Positions 35,137-42,755 of a stretch of DNA of 48,720 nt are shown here, piece by piece. Origin of the DNA: Deltaproteobacteria bacterium (lineage in GTDB: Bacteria > Myxococcota_A > Polyangia > Polyangiales > JADJMO01); contig JACPFM010000137.1 in NCBI GenBank assembly GCA_016182965.1, positions 1 to 48,720 on the forward strand. The letters run 5' to 3'. Made by a program: the position numbers and the translations under genes. Positions within the stretch are counted from its first letter, which is position 1. Each line of letters starts with the position of its first letter. The notes beneath the pieces were generated by a model that ran no database searches, had not been told where the DNA came from, and worked only from the letters and a program-made list of their open reading frames with translations.

Positions 35137-36438
35137 TCAGGGCGCGCCGGGGGCCATCGTGACCGCGACGGGCAGAGCGTTGTCCTTGGTGAGCACGTCC
35201 GTCTTGACGCCCGCGGCGACCGTGATCGTTTCGGGCATGCTGGCGACCAGCCCACCCTGGACGATGAGCCCGCGCGTCTCGTCGCCGCCCGCCAGGGTGC
35301 CCTCGAACTTCCCCTTCGCGTTCGCCTCGATGATCAGCGGACGGCGCCCGCTGCTCTCGATGCGCACCGTGCTCGCGATGGTGACCTCGGAGCCGTCGAG
35401 CCAGTTGATGCCGTCGCCGACCTCCTGCATGCCGCCGACGTCGACGGGCACCTTCACCGCGGTGGTGGAGGCCACGCGCCCGCCCTGCACGATGAGGCCC
35501 TTGCTGCCCTTGTCGATGCCGATGCCGAGCGCCTGATTGTCGGCGACGACGAAGTCCTCGAGCTTGCCGCCGGCCGCGGGGATCGCCTGCAGCTGGATGC
35601 CGCGGACGTTGCGCGCCACGGTGAGGCCGACGATGTCGACGGCGCCGCCCTCGACGAACACGCCGACGTCCTCGTTGCCGACGGCCGAGAGCCGCCTGGC
35701 GACGAGGCTGCCTCCGCCGGCGACCTCGAGCCCGCGCCCGTAGAGGAACGAGCTCGCACGCGTGGAGGCGACCTCGACGGTGTCGATGTCGACGTCGAAC
35801 CCGTTGGCGAGGACGCCGACCCGCATGTTCCCGTACACCCACGTGCGAACGAGCGTGAGCTTCGGGCGGGAGGACGCGCAGTCGGCGCCGCGGCAGCTCG
35901 CGACCAAGCCCGTGGTCGTGCCGTTGAAGATGCTGGTGTCGCGGACGATCACCGACGTGTCGACCGCGTGCACGCCGAACGAGGCCGCGCCGGAGACCTT
36001 CACCTTCTCGATCGTCAGCGTGCCGCGCTCGCTGACGGCGATGCCGCCGGTGCCGACGGTGACGCCGCGGATCGTCGCGCCGCCGGCCGCGCCCTTGGTG
36101 ACGATGCCCTCGACCGTCGTCTTGCTCGCGCCCTTGCCGACGAGGCTCACGCCGGCGGGCAGGCTCGCCACGCCGTACGAGCCCTCGTTCAGGACGACGC
36201 ACGCGCCGGCCGCCGCCGTCGGCAGCTTCGCGTCGAGATCGGCCGCGTTCGCCGCCGCGATCGTCTGCGTGCAGGCGATGCCCTCCATGGTGATCGCCGC
36301 GCCCGTCACGCCTGGACAGGCGCCGGCCGTCTTGACCCGATCGTCGCAGGTCGGACCGGTGTCCTTCTCTTCTTCGGCGCAACCGGCCGAGAACATCGCG
36401 ACGAGGACGAGGGGGAGGATGGTGCGCATCGGCGTCAT
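35137..36438 (-). CDS. Right-handed beta-helix lipoprotein
   Basis: This 433-residue protein has a lipobox (VAMFSAGC) and then parallel beta-helix repeats, with recurring turns such as GVSLVGKGASKTTVEGIV, GATIRGVTVGTGGIAV, GVHAVDTSVIVRDTSI and GVFVEGGAVDIVGLTVARN. This pattern belongs to pectate-lyase-like or NosD-like surface proteins. No catalytic site was identified. An in-frame ATG at 36429 is an alternative start. The kinase fusion gene lies 50 bases downstream on the same strand, so cotranscription is possible. Confidence 0.85.
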   Translation of the reverse strand: MTPMRTILPLVLVAMFSAGCAEEEKDTGPTCDDRVKTAGACPGVTGAAITMEGIACTQTIAAANAADLDAKLPTAAAGACVVLNEGSYGVASLPAGVSLVGKGASKTTVEGIVTKGAAGGATIRGVTVGTGGIAVSERGTLTIEKVKVSGAASFGVHAVDTSVIVRDTSIFNGTTTGLVASCRGADCASSRPKLTLVRTWVYGNMRVGVLANGFDVDIDTVEVASTRASSFLYGRGLEVAGGGSLVARRLSAVGNEDVGVFVEGGAVDIVGLTVARNVRGIQLQAIPAAGGKLEDFVVADNQALGIGIDKGSKGLIVQGGRVASTTAVKVPVDVGGMQEVGDGINWLDGSEVTIASTVRIESSGRRPLIIEANAKGKFEGTLAGGDETRGLIVQGGLVASMPETITVAAGVKTDVLTKDNALPVAVTMAPGAP

Positions 36439-36700
36439 TGCTTTCGGGTCCGCAGCGGATCGTACCGGTCCGCGCGGCTCAGGGGGAGCGCGTCCATGGA
36501 GGCGCGAAGGTTCGTCGGGCGAGCGACCGATCCGTGACGGGGGACAAGCGAACCCGATTGGCCGTCTGGTGATCTCCGTCCACGACGGGCACGAGGTCAG
36601 CGGTCGCAAGTTGTGGGACATCGACCCTGCGCTCGCCCGCTCGACCCGGGCCGAGGGGTCGGTACTGCCGCAATCACGACCGCTGACCTAGGATCCGCCG

Positions 36701-37177
36701 GTGGTCCCATTCGCCGTCGCCGCCGCGTTCCACGTGCTCGTTCCCGACGCGGGAGAGCGGCTCGATTGGCAGCGCATCGGCGCGCAGGCCCGCACGTTCC
36801 TGCAAGCGGAGATCTCCCCGCCGGCCGGCGACCCCGTCACGGAGGTCGACGTCGGGCCGGTGGGAGGTTCACCGACACGCGTTTCGCTCCGCACCGTCCC
36901 GCTCGAGGACGCGCCGGAGATCCGCGAGCAGGCCGACCGCGGCGTCAGGGCGATCGGCGGCGCGGGCTTCGACGCGCTCGTGGCGCGTGCGAAGCGCGTC
37001 TGGCAGGTCGGCGCGACGGTGGACGGAGACGCCCGTGCCCCGCTCGTGCTCGCGGCGGCGATCGCATCGGTGATGCTCGGCCCGATCGTGCCGCCCGACG
37101 AGGTCACGATCTTCGGCGTGCGCGGCGCGCGAGTGCGGCTCGAGGCGCGCGGCTGGCCCGATCAATCAGCGGCGTAG
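36701..37177 (+). CDS. Hypothetical protein (158 aa)
   Basis: It starts with GTG behind CTAGGATCC. There is no signal peptide or clear membrane helix, although VLAAAIASVMLGPIV is hydrophobic. No motif is recognised. The 3' end overlaps the convergent SH3 gene by 16 bases. Codon usage is as in neighbouring genes, which supports it as real. Confidence 0.55.
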   Translation: MVPFAVAAAFHVLVPDAGERLDWQRIGAQARTFLQAEISPPAGDPVTEVDVGPVGGSPTRVSLRTVPLEDAPEIREQADRGVRAIGGAGFDALVARAKRVWQVGATVDGDARAPLVLAAAIASVMLGPIVPPDEVTIFGVRGARVRLEARGWPDQSAA

Positions 37178-37878
37178 AAGCAAAGCGTGCCGCTGCACTT
37201 GTAGCCCTTGAGCGCCTTGCAGTCGGTGTTCTTGGTGCACTCGCGATCGCACCAGCCGCCGTCCTGATCGTGGTGCGTCCAACCCGTCGGGCAGGTCTTC
37301 ATGCGCGGTCCGGCGAAGGTCGTGACGTAGATCCATCCCTGCCGGCGGACGTCGGTGTTCGGATCGTTGTAGCGGACGCGGTACCAGTCGAAGATCTCTG
37401 CGACGAGTGACACCTCGGTGCCCTTGGGGAGGGTCGCGATGATGTCGCCGGTCTTCGGCGCCTTTCGCACGCGCGCGGCGGCGGCGGTGATCCGCCGGAT
37501 GCCGCGCATCGGGTTCTCGTCGGGGAAGGTCTTGGCGCCCATCAGCGGCGCGTCGTCGTAGGCATCGGGCTTCGCACGGGCGTCGGCGTCGGCTGCGGCC
37601 GCGTCGGCCGCGTCGGCGGCTTCGGCGTCGAGGTCCGCGTCGATCGCCTCGATGTCGATCGGCGTCGGCTCGGCGCCGGCATCGGCCGGATCGGGGATCG
37701 CCACGACCTTCGGCCACCCCGCCGACGGCGGCGCGCTCGTCGCCGACGTCACGCTCCCCGACGCGCTCGACGCGGTGGTCGCGGTGCCGTGATCGCGCGG
37801 ACATCCGAGCACGAGCACGAGGGCGAGCAGGGGCGCGAGGGCGGCGATCAGGCGGTGGGGCACGGTGGGGCCGCGCAT
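37162..37878 (-). CDS. SH3-domain lipoprotein
   Basis: This 238-residue protein has a lipobox (LLALVLVLGC), a low-complexity Ala/Asp/Ser stretch (~35-110) and a bacterial SH3-like domain (ITAAAARVRKAPKTGDIIATLPKGTEVSLVAEIFDWYRVRY). A C-terminal Cys-rich tail follows (KTCPTGWTHH, WCDRECTKNTDCK, YKCSGTLCF) that resembles a small disulfide knot. Bacterial SH3 domains usually bind peptidoglycan. The ATG at 37878 is preferred over a TTG at 37887. Confidence 0.8.
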   Translation of the reverse strand: MRGPTVPHRLIAALAPLLALVLVLGCPRDHGTATTASSASGSVTSATSAPPSAGWPKVVAIPDPADAGAEPTPIDIEAIDADLDAEAADAADAAAADADARAKPDAYDDAPLMGAKTFPDENPMRGIRRITAAAARVRKAPKTGDIIATLPKGTEVSLVAEIFDWYRVRYNDPNTDVRRQGWIYVTTFAGPRMKTCPTGWTHHDQDGGWCDRECTKNTDCKALKGYKCSGTLCFYAAD

Positions 37879-37929
37879 TCTACGCAAACTTGTTGCCTGT
37901 GCGGCACGCTCCGTGGAACACCGGAAGAC

Positions 37930-38289
37930 ATGGCACGATCCATCTGCATGGGGATCGGCGCGATCGCCGCGTTCGCGCTCGTCGCGTGCGGCGGCGGCCG
38001 CGTCCGCGACGCCGACGCCCCTCTCTCCCCCGCGGCCGCCAAGGTCCAGGTGCTCGGCGCGGCCCAGCCGACCTGCAAGAAGATCGGCAGCGTCAACGGG
38101 ATCGGCGAGGACCTCGACGAGAAGGTCTCCGACGCGCAGGCGCTCAAGGCCGCGAAGGAGGAGGCCGCGAAGCTCGGCGGCGACTCCATCGTCATCGTGA
38201 CCACGGCGTCGGACGTGAAGGCGGGCGCCGGCGGCACCGTGCAGGTGATCACGAAGACCGCCGACGTGTTCGACTGCGCGGCGAAGTGA
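37930..38289 (+). CDS. Small lipoprotein, DUF4156-like
   Basis: This 119-residue protein has lipobox AFALVAC. A compact alpha/beta domain follows (CKKIGSVNGIGEDLDEKVSDAQALKAAKEEAAKLGGDSIVIV), the signature of the DUF4156 and similar small-lipoprotein families. Two Cys (in TCKKIG and VFDCAAK) could form a disulfide. It is divergent from the SH3 lipoprotein across 51 bases. A dispersed repeat begins 35 bases after the stop. Confidence 0.75.
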   Translation: MARSICMGIGAIAAFALVACGGGRVRDADAPLSPAAAKVQVLGAAQPTCKKIGSVNGIGEDLDEKVSDAQALKAAKEEAAKLGGDSIVIVTTASDVKAGAGGTVQVITKTADVFDCAAK

Positions 38290-38323
38290 TGTTCTCGATC
38301 GGCGTTCGTGCCTAGCGAGAAGT

Positions 38324-38458
38324 ATCCGATTTCGCCCGGGTCCGCCTTCGGCGGCCCCGGTAATTTGCCCTCACCCAACCCTCTCCCGGTGGGAGAGGGC
38401 TCGAGAATTCCTGCTCTTCTGGGCCCCTCTACCTCTGGGAGAGGGGGCGGGGTGAGGG
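38324..38458. repeat. Exact inverted copy of the MITE interior, 135 bp
   Basis: The reverse complement of 38324-38458 is identical to 30393-30527. The terminal inverted repeats of the longer element are not seen here, so this is a partial or differently bounded copy. It overlaps the last 10 codons of the GNAT gene. Confidence 0.9.
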
Positions 38459-39019
38459 GAACACCGGGTACTGCGGCTGGTCGCGCACGACCTCGAAGCC
38501 GAACGCGCGGAAGAGCTCGACCGGCCCCGTCCACATCTCGAAATCGTGCAGGCCGTCGAACACGCGAGGGTACGCCTCGAGCGTCTTCGCGCCGAGCGAG
38601 GGCGCGACCGCGATCGCGCCCTCGAGCAGCGCGCGCGCCACGCCCTTGCGACGGTACTCGGGGTCGACGAGGAAGCACCCGATGGAGAACGTGTCGGGCG
38701 CCTCGAGGCCGCGGTAGGGGACGCGCGCGAGGATCTTGGTCACCTCGCGCTGCGGGGCGAGCTTCATCCAGCCGACGACCGTGCGCTGGCCCTGCGGCCG
38801 CGCCAGGAGACCGCGCGCCTCGTCGCTCCCACGCGCGAGCGCCTCGCCGAGCTCCGCGCGATTGCGTTCGGGCTCGAGGGCGACGCGCGCCTCCCACTCC
38901 TTGTTGGTCCCGGTGAAGTGCCAGTAGCGGCAGAAGCAGGGCGAGTGATCGCGCGCGAAGAGCGCCGCGAGCTCTTCGAAGTCGTCGGCGGCGGCGAGGG
39001 TGACGTCGTAGGCGGTCAT
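38429..39019 (-). CDS. GNAT-family acetyltransferase with repeat-derived C-terminus
   Basis: This 196-residue protein carries the GNAT core: IGCFLVDPEYRRKGVARALLEGAI is motif A with the acetyl-CoA-binding (R/Q)xxGxG/A loop. It begins MTAYDVTLAAADDFEELAAL. The N-terminal FCRYWHFTG segment occurs in several GNATs of unknown substrate. Its ATG overlaps the gatA stop (ATGA), so it is coupled to gatCA. The last residues PSPRPLSQR and the stop are encoded by the dispersed repeat, so the original C-terminus may have been replaced. Confidence 0.85.
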   Translation of the reverse strand: MTAYDVTLAAADDFEELAALFARDHSPCFCRYWHFTGTNKEWEARVALEPERNRAELGEALARGSDEARGLLARPQGQRTVVGWMKLAPQREVTKILARVPYRGLEAPDTFSIGCFLVDPEYRRKGVARALLEGAIAVAPSLGAKTLEAYPRVFDGLHDFEMWTGPVELFRAFGFEVVRDQPQYPVFPSPRPLSQR

Positions 39020-40470
39020 GCGCGCCTCGGCCGAAGGCCCTTGGCGGGCGAGACCTGCTCGAACGCGTGGGCGAGCGAGAACATGCGCGCCTCCGACCAG
39101 GCGGGCGTGACGATCTGCAGCCCGATCGGCAGCCCCGACGCGCCCGGCTGCGCCGGCACCGAGACGCCCGGCAAGCCGGCGAGCGACGCGGGCAGCGTGT
39201 AGACGTCGGCGAGGTACATCTGCAGCGGATCGGCGACCTTCGCGCCGAGCGGCCACGCGACCGACGGCGAGGTGGGGCCGACGATGGCGTCGACCTGCTC
39301 GAACGCGCGATCGAAGTCGCGGCGGATGAGCGTGCGGACCTTCTGCGCCTTGGAGTAGTAGGCGTCGTAGTAGCCGGCCGACAGCACGTACGTGCCGAGG
39401 AGGATGCGCCGCTTGACCTCGGCGCCGAAGCCGCGATCGCGCGTCTCGCCGTACATCGACTCGAGGTCCTTGGAGTCGACGCGCGTGGCGTAGCGGACGC
39501 CGTCGAACCGCGCGAGGTTCGACGAGCACTCGGCGGTCGCGACGACGTAGTAGGTGGCGACCGCGTACTTCGTGTGCGGCATCTCGACGGGCACGATCGT
39601 GCACCCGAGGCCGCGGAGCGACTCGATCGCCGCGCCGATCGACGCGCGCACGTCGGCGTCGAGGCCCTCCTCGAAATACTCGCGCGGCACGCCGAGGCGC
39701 AGGCCGGCGACGTCGGTGCCGCAGGCGGCGACCCACTCGTCGATCGGGCGCGCGACGCTGGTCGAGTCGCGGGGATCGTGGCCGGCGATCACCTCGAGCA
39801 AGCGCGCCGCGCCGCGGACGTCGGCCGCGAAGGTGCCGATCTGATCGAGCGAGGAGGCGAAGGCGACGAGGCCGTAGCGCGAGACGCGCCCGTAGGTTGG
39901 CTTCACGCCGACGACCCCGCAGAGCGCCGCCGGCTGGCGGATCGACCCGCCGGTGTCGGTGCCGAGCGTGCCGAGCGCGAGGCCCGCGGCGACGGCGGCG
40001 GCGCTGCCGCCCGAGGAGCCGCCGGGCACGCGCGTCGGGTCCCAGGGGTTCTTCACGACGCCGTAGGCGCTGTTCTCGTTGGACGAGCCCATCGCGAACT
40101 CGTCCATGTTGAGCTTGCCGGTGAACACCGCGTCCGCGGCGCGCAGGCGCGCCACGGCGGTCGCGTCGTACGGCGGCCGGTAGCCGTCGAGGATCTTCGA
40201 GGCGCAGGTGGTGCGCGCGTCCTTCGTGCAGAGGACGTCCTTGAGCCCGAGCGGCACGCCGGCGAGCGCGCCGAGCGCCTGGCCGCGCGCGCGCTTCTCG
40301 TCGACCGCGCGCGCCATCGCGCGCGTGCGGGCCGGATCGAAATCGAGGTGGCTGCCGGTGTCGTCGCGCTCGATGCGCGCGATGGCCGCCTCGGCGAGGT
40401 CGAGGGCGGACACCTGGCCCTTGCGCACGGCGTCGGCGACGTCGACCAGCGATCGTTCGAGGAGCTCCAT
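39016..40470 (-). CDS. gatA: Asp/Glu-tRNA amidotransferase subunit A
   Basis: This 484-residue amidase-signature enzyme releases ammonia from Gln for conversion of Glu-tRNA-Gln or Asp-tRNA-Asn. Catalytic triad segments are visible: Lys in GVPLGLKDV, then PGGSSGGSAAAVAAGLALG and GTDTGGSIRQPAAL. The GatA-specific YGRVSRYGLVAFASSLDQIG is present. It follows gatC after 44 bases. gatB is missing from the window, so it must lie elsewhere, as in many bacteria. Confidence 0.95.
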   Translation of the reverse strand: MELLERSLVDVADAVRKGQVSALDLAEAAIARIERDDTGSHLDFDPARTRAMARAVDEKRARGQALGALAGVPLGLKDVLCTKDARTTCASKILDGYRPPYDATAVARLRAADAVFTGKLNMDEFAMGSSNENSAYGVVKNPWDPTRVPGGSSGGSAAAVAAGLALGTLGTDTGGSIRQPAALCGVVGVKPTYGRVSRYGLVAFASSLDQIGTFAADVRGAARLLEVIAGHDPRDSTSVARPIDEWVAACGTDVAGLRLGVPREYFEEGLDADVRASIGAAIESLRGLGCTIVPVEMPHTKYAVATYYVVATAECSSNLARFDGVRYATRVDSKDLESMYGETRDRGFGAEVKRRILLGTYVLSAGYYDAYYSKAQKVRTLIRRDFDRAFEQVDAIVGPTSPSVAWPLGAKVADPLQMYLADVYTLPASLAGLPGVSVPAQPGASGLPIGLQIVTPAWSEARMFSLAHAFEQVSPAKGLRPRRA

Positions 40471-40514
40471 GATCTCGGTCCTCACTCCCTCACCCTTCGC
40501 TGATACTCGACTCT

Positions 40515-40811
40515 TCACTCTTGGATGAAGGCGGGGACGACGAAGCCGCCGCCCGCGGTCTCGGGCGCCTCTCGGAGGACGACCTCGCGCGGCAGGCACG
40601 CGTGCGGCTCGTCGGGCCGGAACGGCAGACGATCGACGCCGACCTGCGCGGTGGGCTCGATGCCGTCGGTCGAGACCTCCTGCAGCTGGGCGACGAAGCC
40701 GAGGATCTTCACGAGCTGCTCGGTGAGCGCGGGGACCTCGTCGTCGCGCAGGGTGAGGCGCGCGAGCCTTCCGACGTGCTGGACCTGGTCGCGGTCGATC
40801 GGTGCGGACAT
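40515..40811 (-). CDS. gatC: Asp/Glu-tRNA amidotransferase subunit C
   Basis: This 98-residue small subunit stabilises GatAB. The typical N-terminus IDRDQVQHVGRLARLTLRDDEV and central QLVKILGFVAQLQEVSTDGIEPT are present. It also has the C-terminal LREAPETAGGGFVVPAFIQ, a GatC hallmark. The ATG at 40811 fits family length. It is the first gene of gatC-gatA-GNAT on the minus strand. Confidence 0.93.
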   Translation of the reverse strand: MSAPIDRDQVQHVGRLARLTLRDDEVPALTEQLVKILGFVAQLQEVSTDGIEPTAQVGVDRLPFRPDEPHACLPREVVLREAPETAGGGFVVPAFIQE

Positions 40812-40924
40812 GACGCCGGGCGTCGTAGCCGCGCGCACCGACGCGGGCAACCGACCGCCCGAGCCCGCCGCTTTCCATCCGCCGGAGCGAACGCTGGCAC
40901 GCCGGGCGCAACGTGGCGGGCACG

Positions 40925-41293
40925 ATGACGAAGATCGCAGCCCTGCTCACCGTCGCGCTCACGGCGGCCTGCGCGACGTCCGATCGTACCCCGACCGCGC
41001 GCGGCGGCGGCCCACCCGCGCAGCTTCCGGTCGACGACGCCGCCGTCGAGTACGCCAACGAGGCGTGCGCGCGCGAGGAGCGCTGCGACCGCGTCGGCAA
41101 GCGCAAGCAGCTCTCGAGCGAGAGCTCCTGCGAGTCGAGCTTCGCGCACGTCGCGATGCAGGGGCTCGCCGTGTGCGACAGCCGTCGGGTCACCGCGTCG
41201 CTGCTGGCCGATTGCCTGCAGTCGATCCGGAGCAGCTCGTGCGGCACCGACGTCCAGGCCGCGTGCAGCTACGTGGAGCTGTGCGCGCCATGA
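40925..41293 (+). CDS. Small Cys-rich lipoprotein, DUF6184-like (copy 2)
   Basis: This 122-residue protein has a lipobox-like signal (ALTAAC). The mature part has YANEACAREERCDRVGKRKQ, SSCESSFAHV, AVCDSRRV, LADCLQSIRSSSCG and AACSYVELC, clearly homologous in layout to copy 1 at 29022. A GTG at 40913 is an alternative start. Its TGA overlaps the ATG of copy 3 (ATGA), so the two are translationally coupled. Confidence 0.75.
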   Translation: MTKIAALLTVALTAACATSDRTPTARGGGPPAQLPVDDAAVEYANEACAREERCDRVGKRKQLSSESSCESSFAHVAMQGLAVCDSRRVTASLLADCLQSIRSSSCGTDVQAACSYVELCAP

Positions 41294-41682
41294 GGCCGGC
41301 GGTCGTCTTCGCGTCGATCGCGCTCGTCCTCGGGTGTCGCGGCCAGCGCTCGACGGCAGGCGACGCGGCCGTCGGCGAAGGGCCGAGCCAGCCGCCGACC
41401 GCGACCGGCGGCGGCGCTCCGGACGAGCGTGTCCACTCGTCGACGAGCGCGCTCGACGTGCTCACCGCCGCATGGTGCGATCGCGCACGGATCTGCGGCG
41501 GCGAGGCGACGTGCAAGCAGGACGCATCGCGGGAGCTCGGCGCGGAGCTCGAGCGCTGCGACCAGGGCGTGCGCGGGGCGGGCCTCGCGCAGTGCGCCCA
41601 GGCCGTTCGGGCGACGCCGTGCGCCTGGGCCGTCGCGAGCCCCGAGCCGTGCGCCGCGGCGCTGCTGTGCGCGCAGCGCTGA
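41290..41682 (+). CDS. Small Cys-rich lipoprotein, DUF6184-like (copy 3, divergent)
   Basis: This 130-residue protein has a signal IALVLGC and a Pro/Gly-rich linker. The core is LTAAWCDRARICGGEATCKQ, LERCDQGV, QCAQAVRATPCAWA and PCAAALLC. Cys spacing follows copies 1 and 2, though the rest has drifted. It is coupled to copy 2. A tandem duplication followed by divergence is the likely origin. Confidence 0.7.
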   Translation: MRPAVVFASIALVLGCRGQRSTAGDAAVGEGPSQPPTATGGGAPDERVHSSTSALDVLTAAWCDRARICGGEATCKQDASRELGAELERCDQGVRGAGLAQCAQAVRATPCAWAVASPEPCAAALLCAQR

Positions 41683-41711
41683 AACCGTCAGCGGGCGAGG
41701 GGCTCGCCTCC

Positions 41712-42755
41712 TCACTTCTCCGTCGGCAACGTGAACGGCGCGAGGCTGCCGGCGCCCTCGGGGATGACGCCGCTGCACGCGGCGGCGATGCGCGCGACGT
41801 AGTCCACCGGATCGAGCTGCGCGAGCCCGGGGCTGGTGATCGGCGCGCCGATGCCCGAGGGCACGCAGAAGCGACCGATGCGACTGTCAGGTTTGCCGGA
41901 GCACAGCTTGCTTCCGCACTCCTTGTCGTCGTTGCAGGTGGTGCCGAGCGGCTTCGCGTCGGTGCAGGCGGTCTGCCCCGACCGATCCACGTCGCACCGC
42001 CACGGCGACGCACAACCGCGTCCGACGTCGCAGCGTTCGCCGAAGCCCGGCAGCGCCTTGCACACCGGCGGGGACTCCGTGGTGTCGCAGTAGCGATCGC
42101 GGCTGGTGTCGCACCGATCGACGGACGAGCCGAAGGCGCTGCACGGCGCGCCGAGCGGGTGGAACAGCGCCGTGCAGCGCCGGGGCTCCCCCTCGCACAC
42201 GAGCCACGGCGCGCAATCGCTCGGTCGCGCCTCGCAGCTCTCGCCGCCCTCGATGAGCCGGCGCTCGGCGCACCGACCGCTGGAGCAGGCGACGTACGAG
42301 CCGAGCCGAGGCGGCGCGCACTCCACCGGGTTGCGGACGTCGCACGACGCACCGATGCGACGGCCGCCGTGGAAGACCATCTTGCAGGCCTCGAGCACGT
42401 CGGCCGAGAGCCGATCGGCCGGCGAACGGCACTCGGGCAGGAGGATGGCGGTGCCGCGCACGCAGCGCCCCGCCTGCACGTCATCGTAGACGAGGCCGAG
42501 CTCCATCGAGCGCGAACGACGCGCCTCGCACAGCGCGCGCGACGACTGGCGGCACTTCGCCTCGTCGAACGCGAACGGCAGCGCGTGGCAGCACGGTCGC
42601 AGCACCGCACAGGTGTTGCGGGCGAGCAGCGAGCAGAACTCCGTCGACGCCACGGGCTCGTTCGAATCCGGATCGTAGGTGGGCACGTACGCGGTGGGCT
42701 CGCTCGCGTCGCAGGCGAGCAGCAGGAGCACCGGCGCAAGGAGCAGGCGCCTCAT
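41712..42755 (-). CDS. Cys-rich surface lipoprotein
   Basis: This 347-residue protein has a short signal ending LLLLAC. The mature part has about 30 Cys in EGF/Dickkopf-like repeats (GASCDVRNPVECAPP, GESCEARPSDCAPWLVCEGEPRRC, GERCDVGRGCASPWRCDVD, TTCNDDKECGSKLCSG). Repeats of this kind are common in myxobacterial surface proteins. Its ATG overlaps the stop of the NHL protein upstream, so it is the third gene of a receptor-containing operon. Confidence 0.8.
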   Translation of the reverse strand: MRRLLLAPVLLLLACDASEPTAYVPTYDPDSNEPVASTEFCSLLARNTCAVLRPCCHALPFAFDEAKCRQSSRALCEARRSRSMELGLVYDDVQAGRCVRGTAILLPECRSPADRLSADVLEACKMVFHGGRRIGASCDVRNPVECAPPRLGSYVACSSGRCAERRLIEGGESCEARPSDCAPWLVCEGEPRRCTALFHPLGAPCSAFGSSVDRCDTSRDRYCDTTESPPVCKALPGFGERCDVGRGCASPWRCDVDRSGQTACTDAKPLGTTCNDDKECGSKLCSGKPDSRIGRFCVPSGIGAPITSPGLAQLDPVDYVARIAAACSGVIPEGAGSLAPFTLPTEK

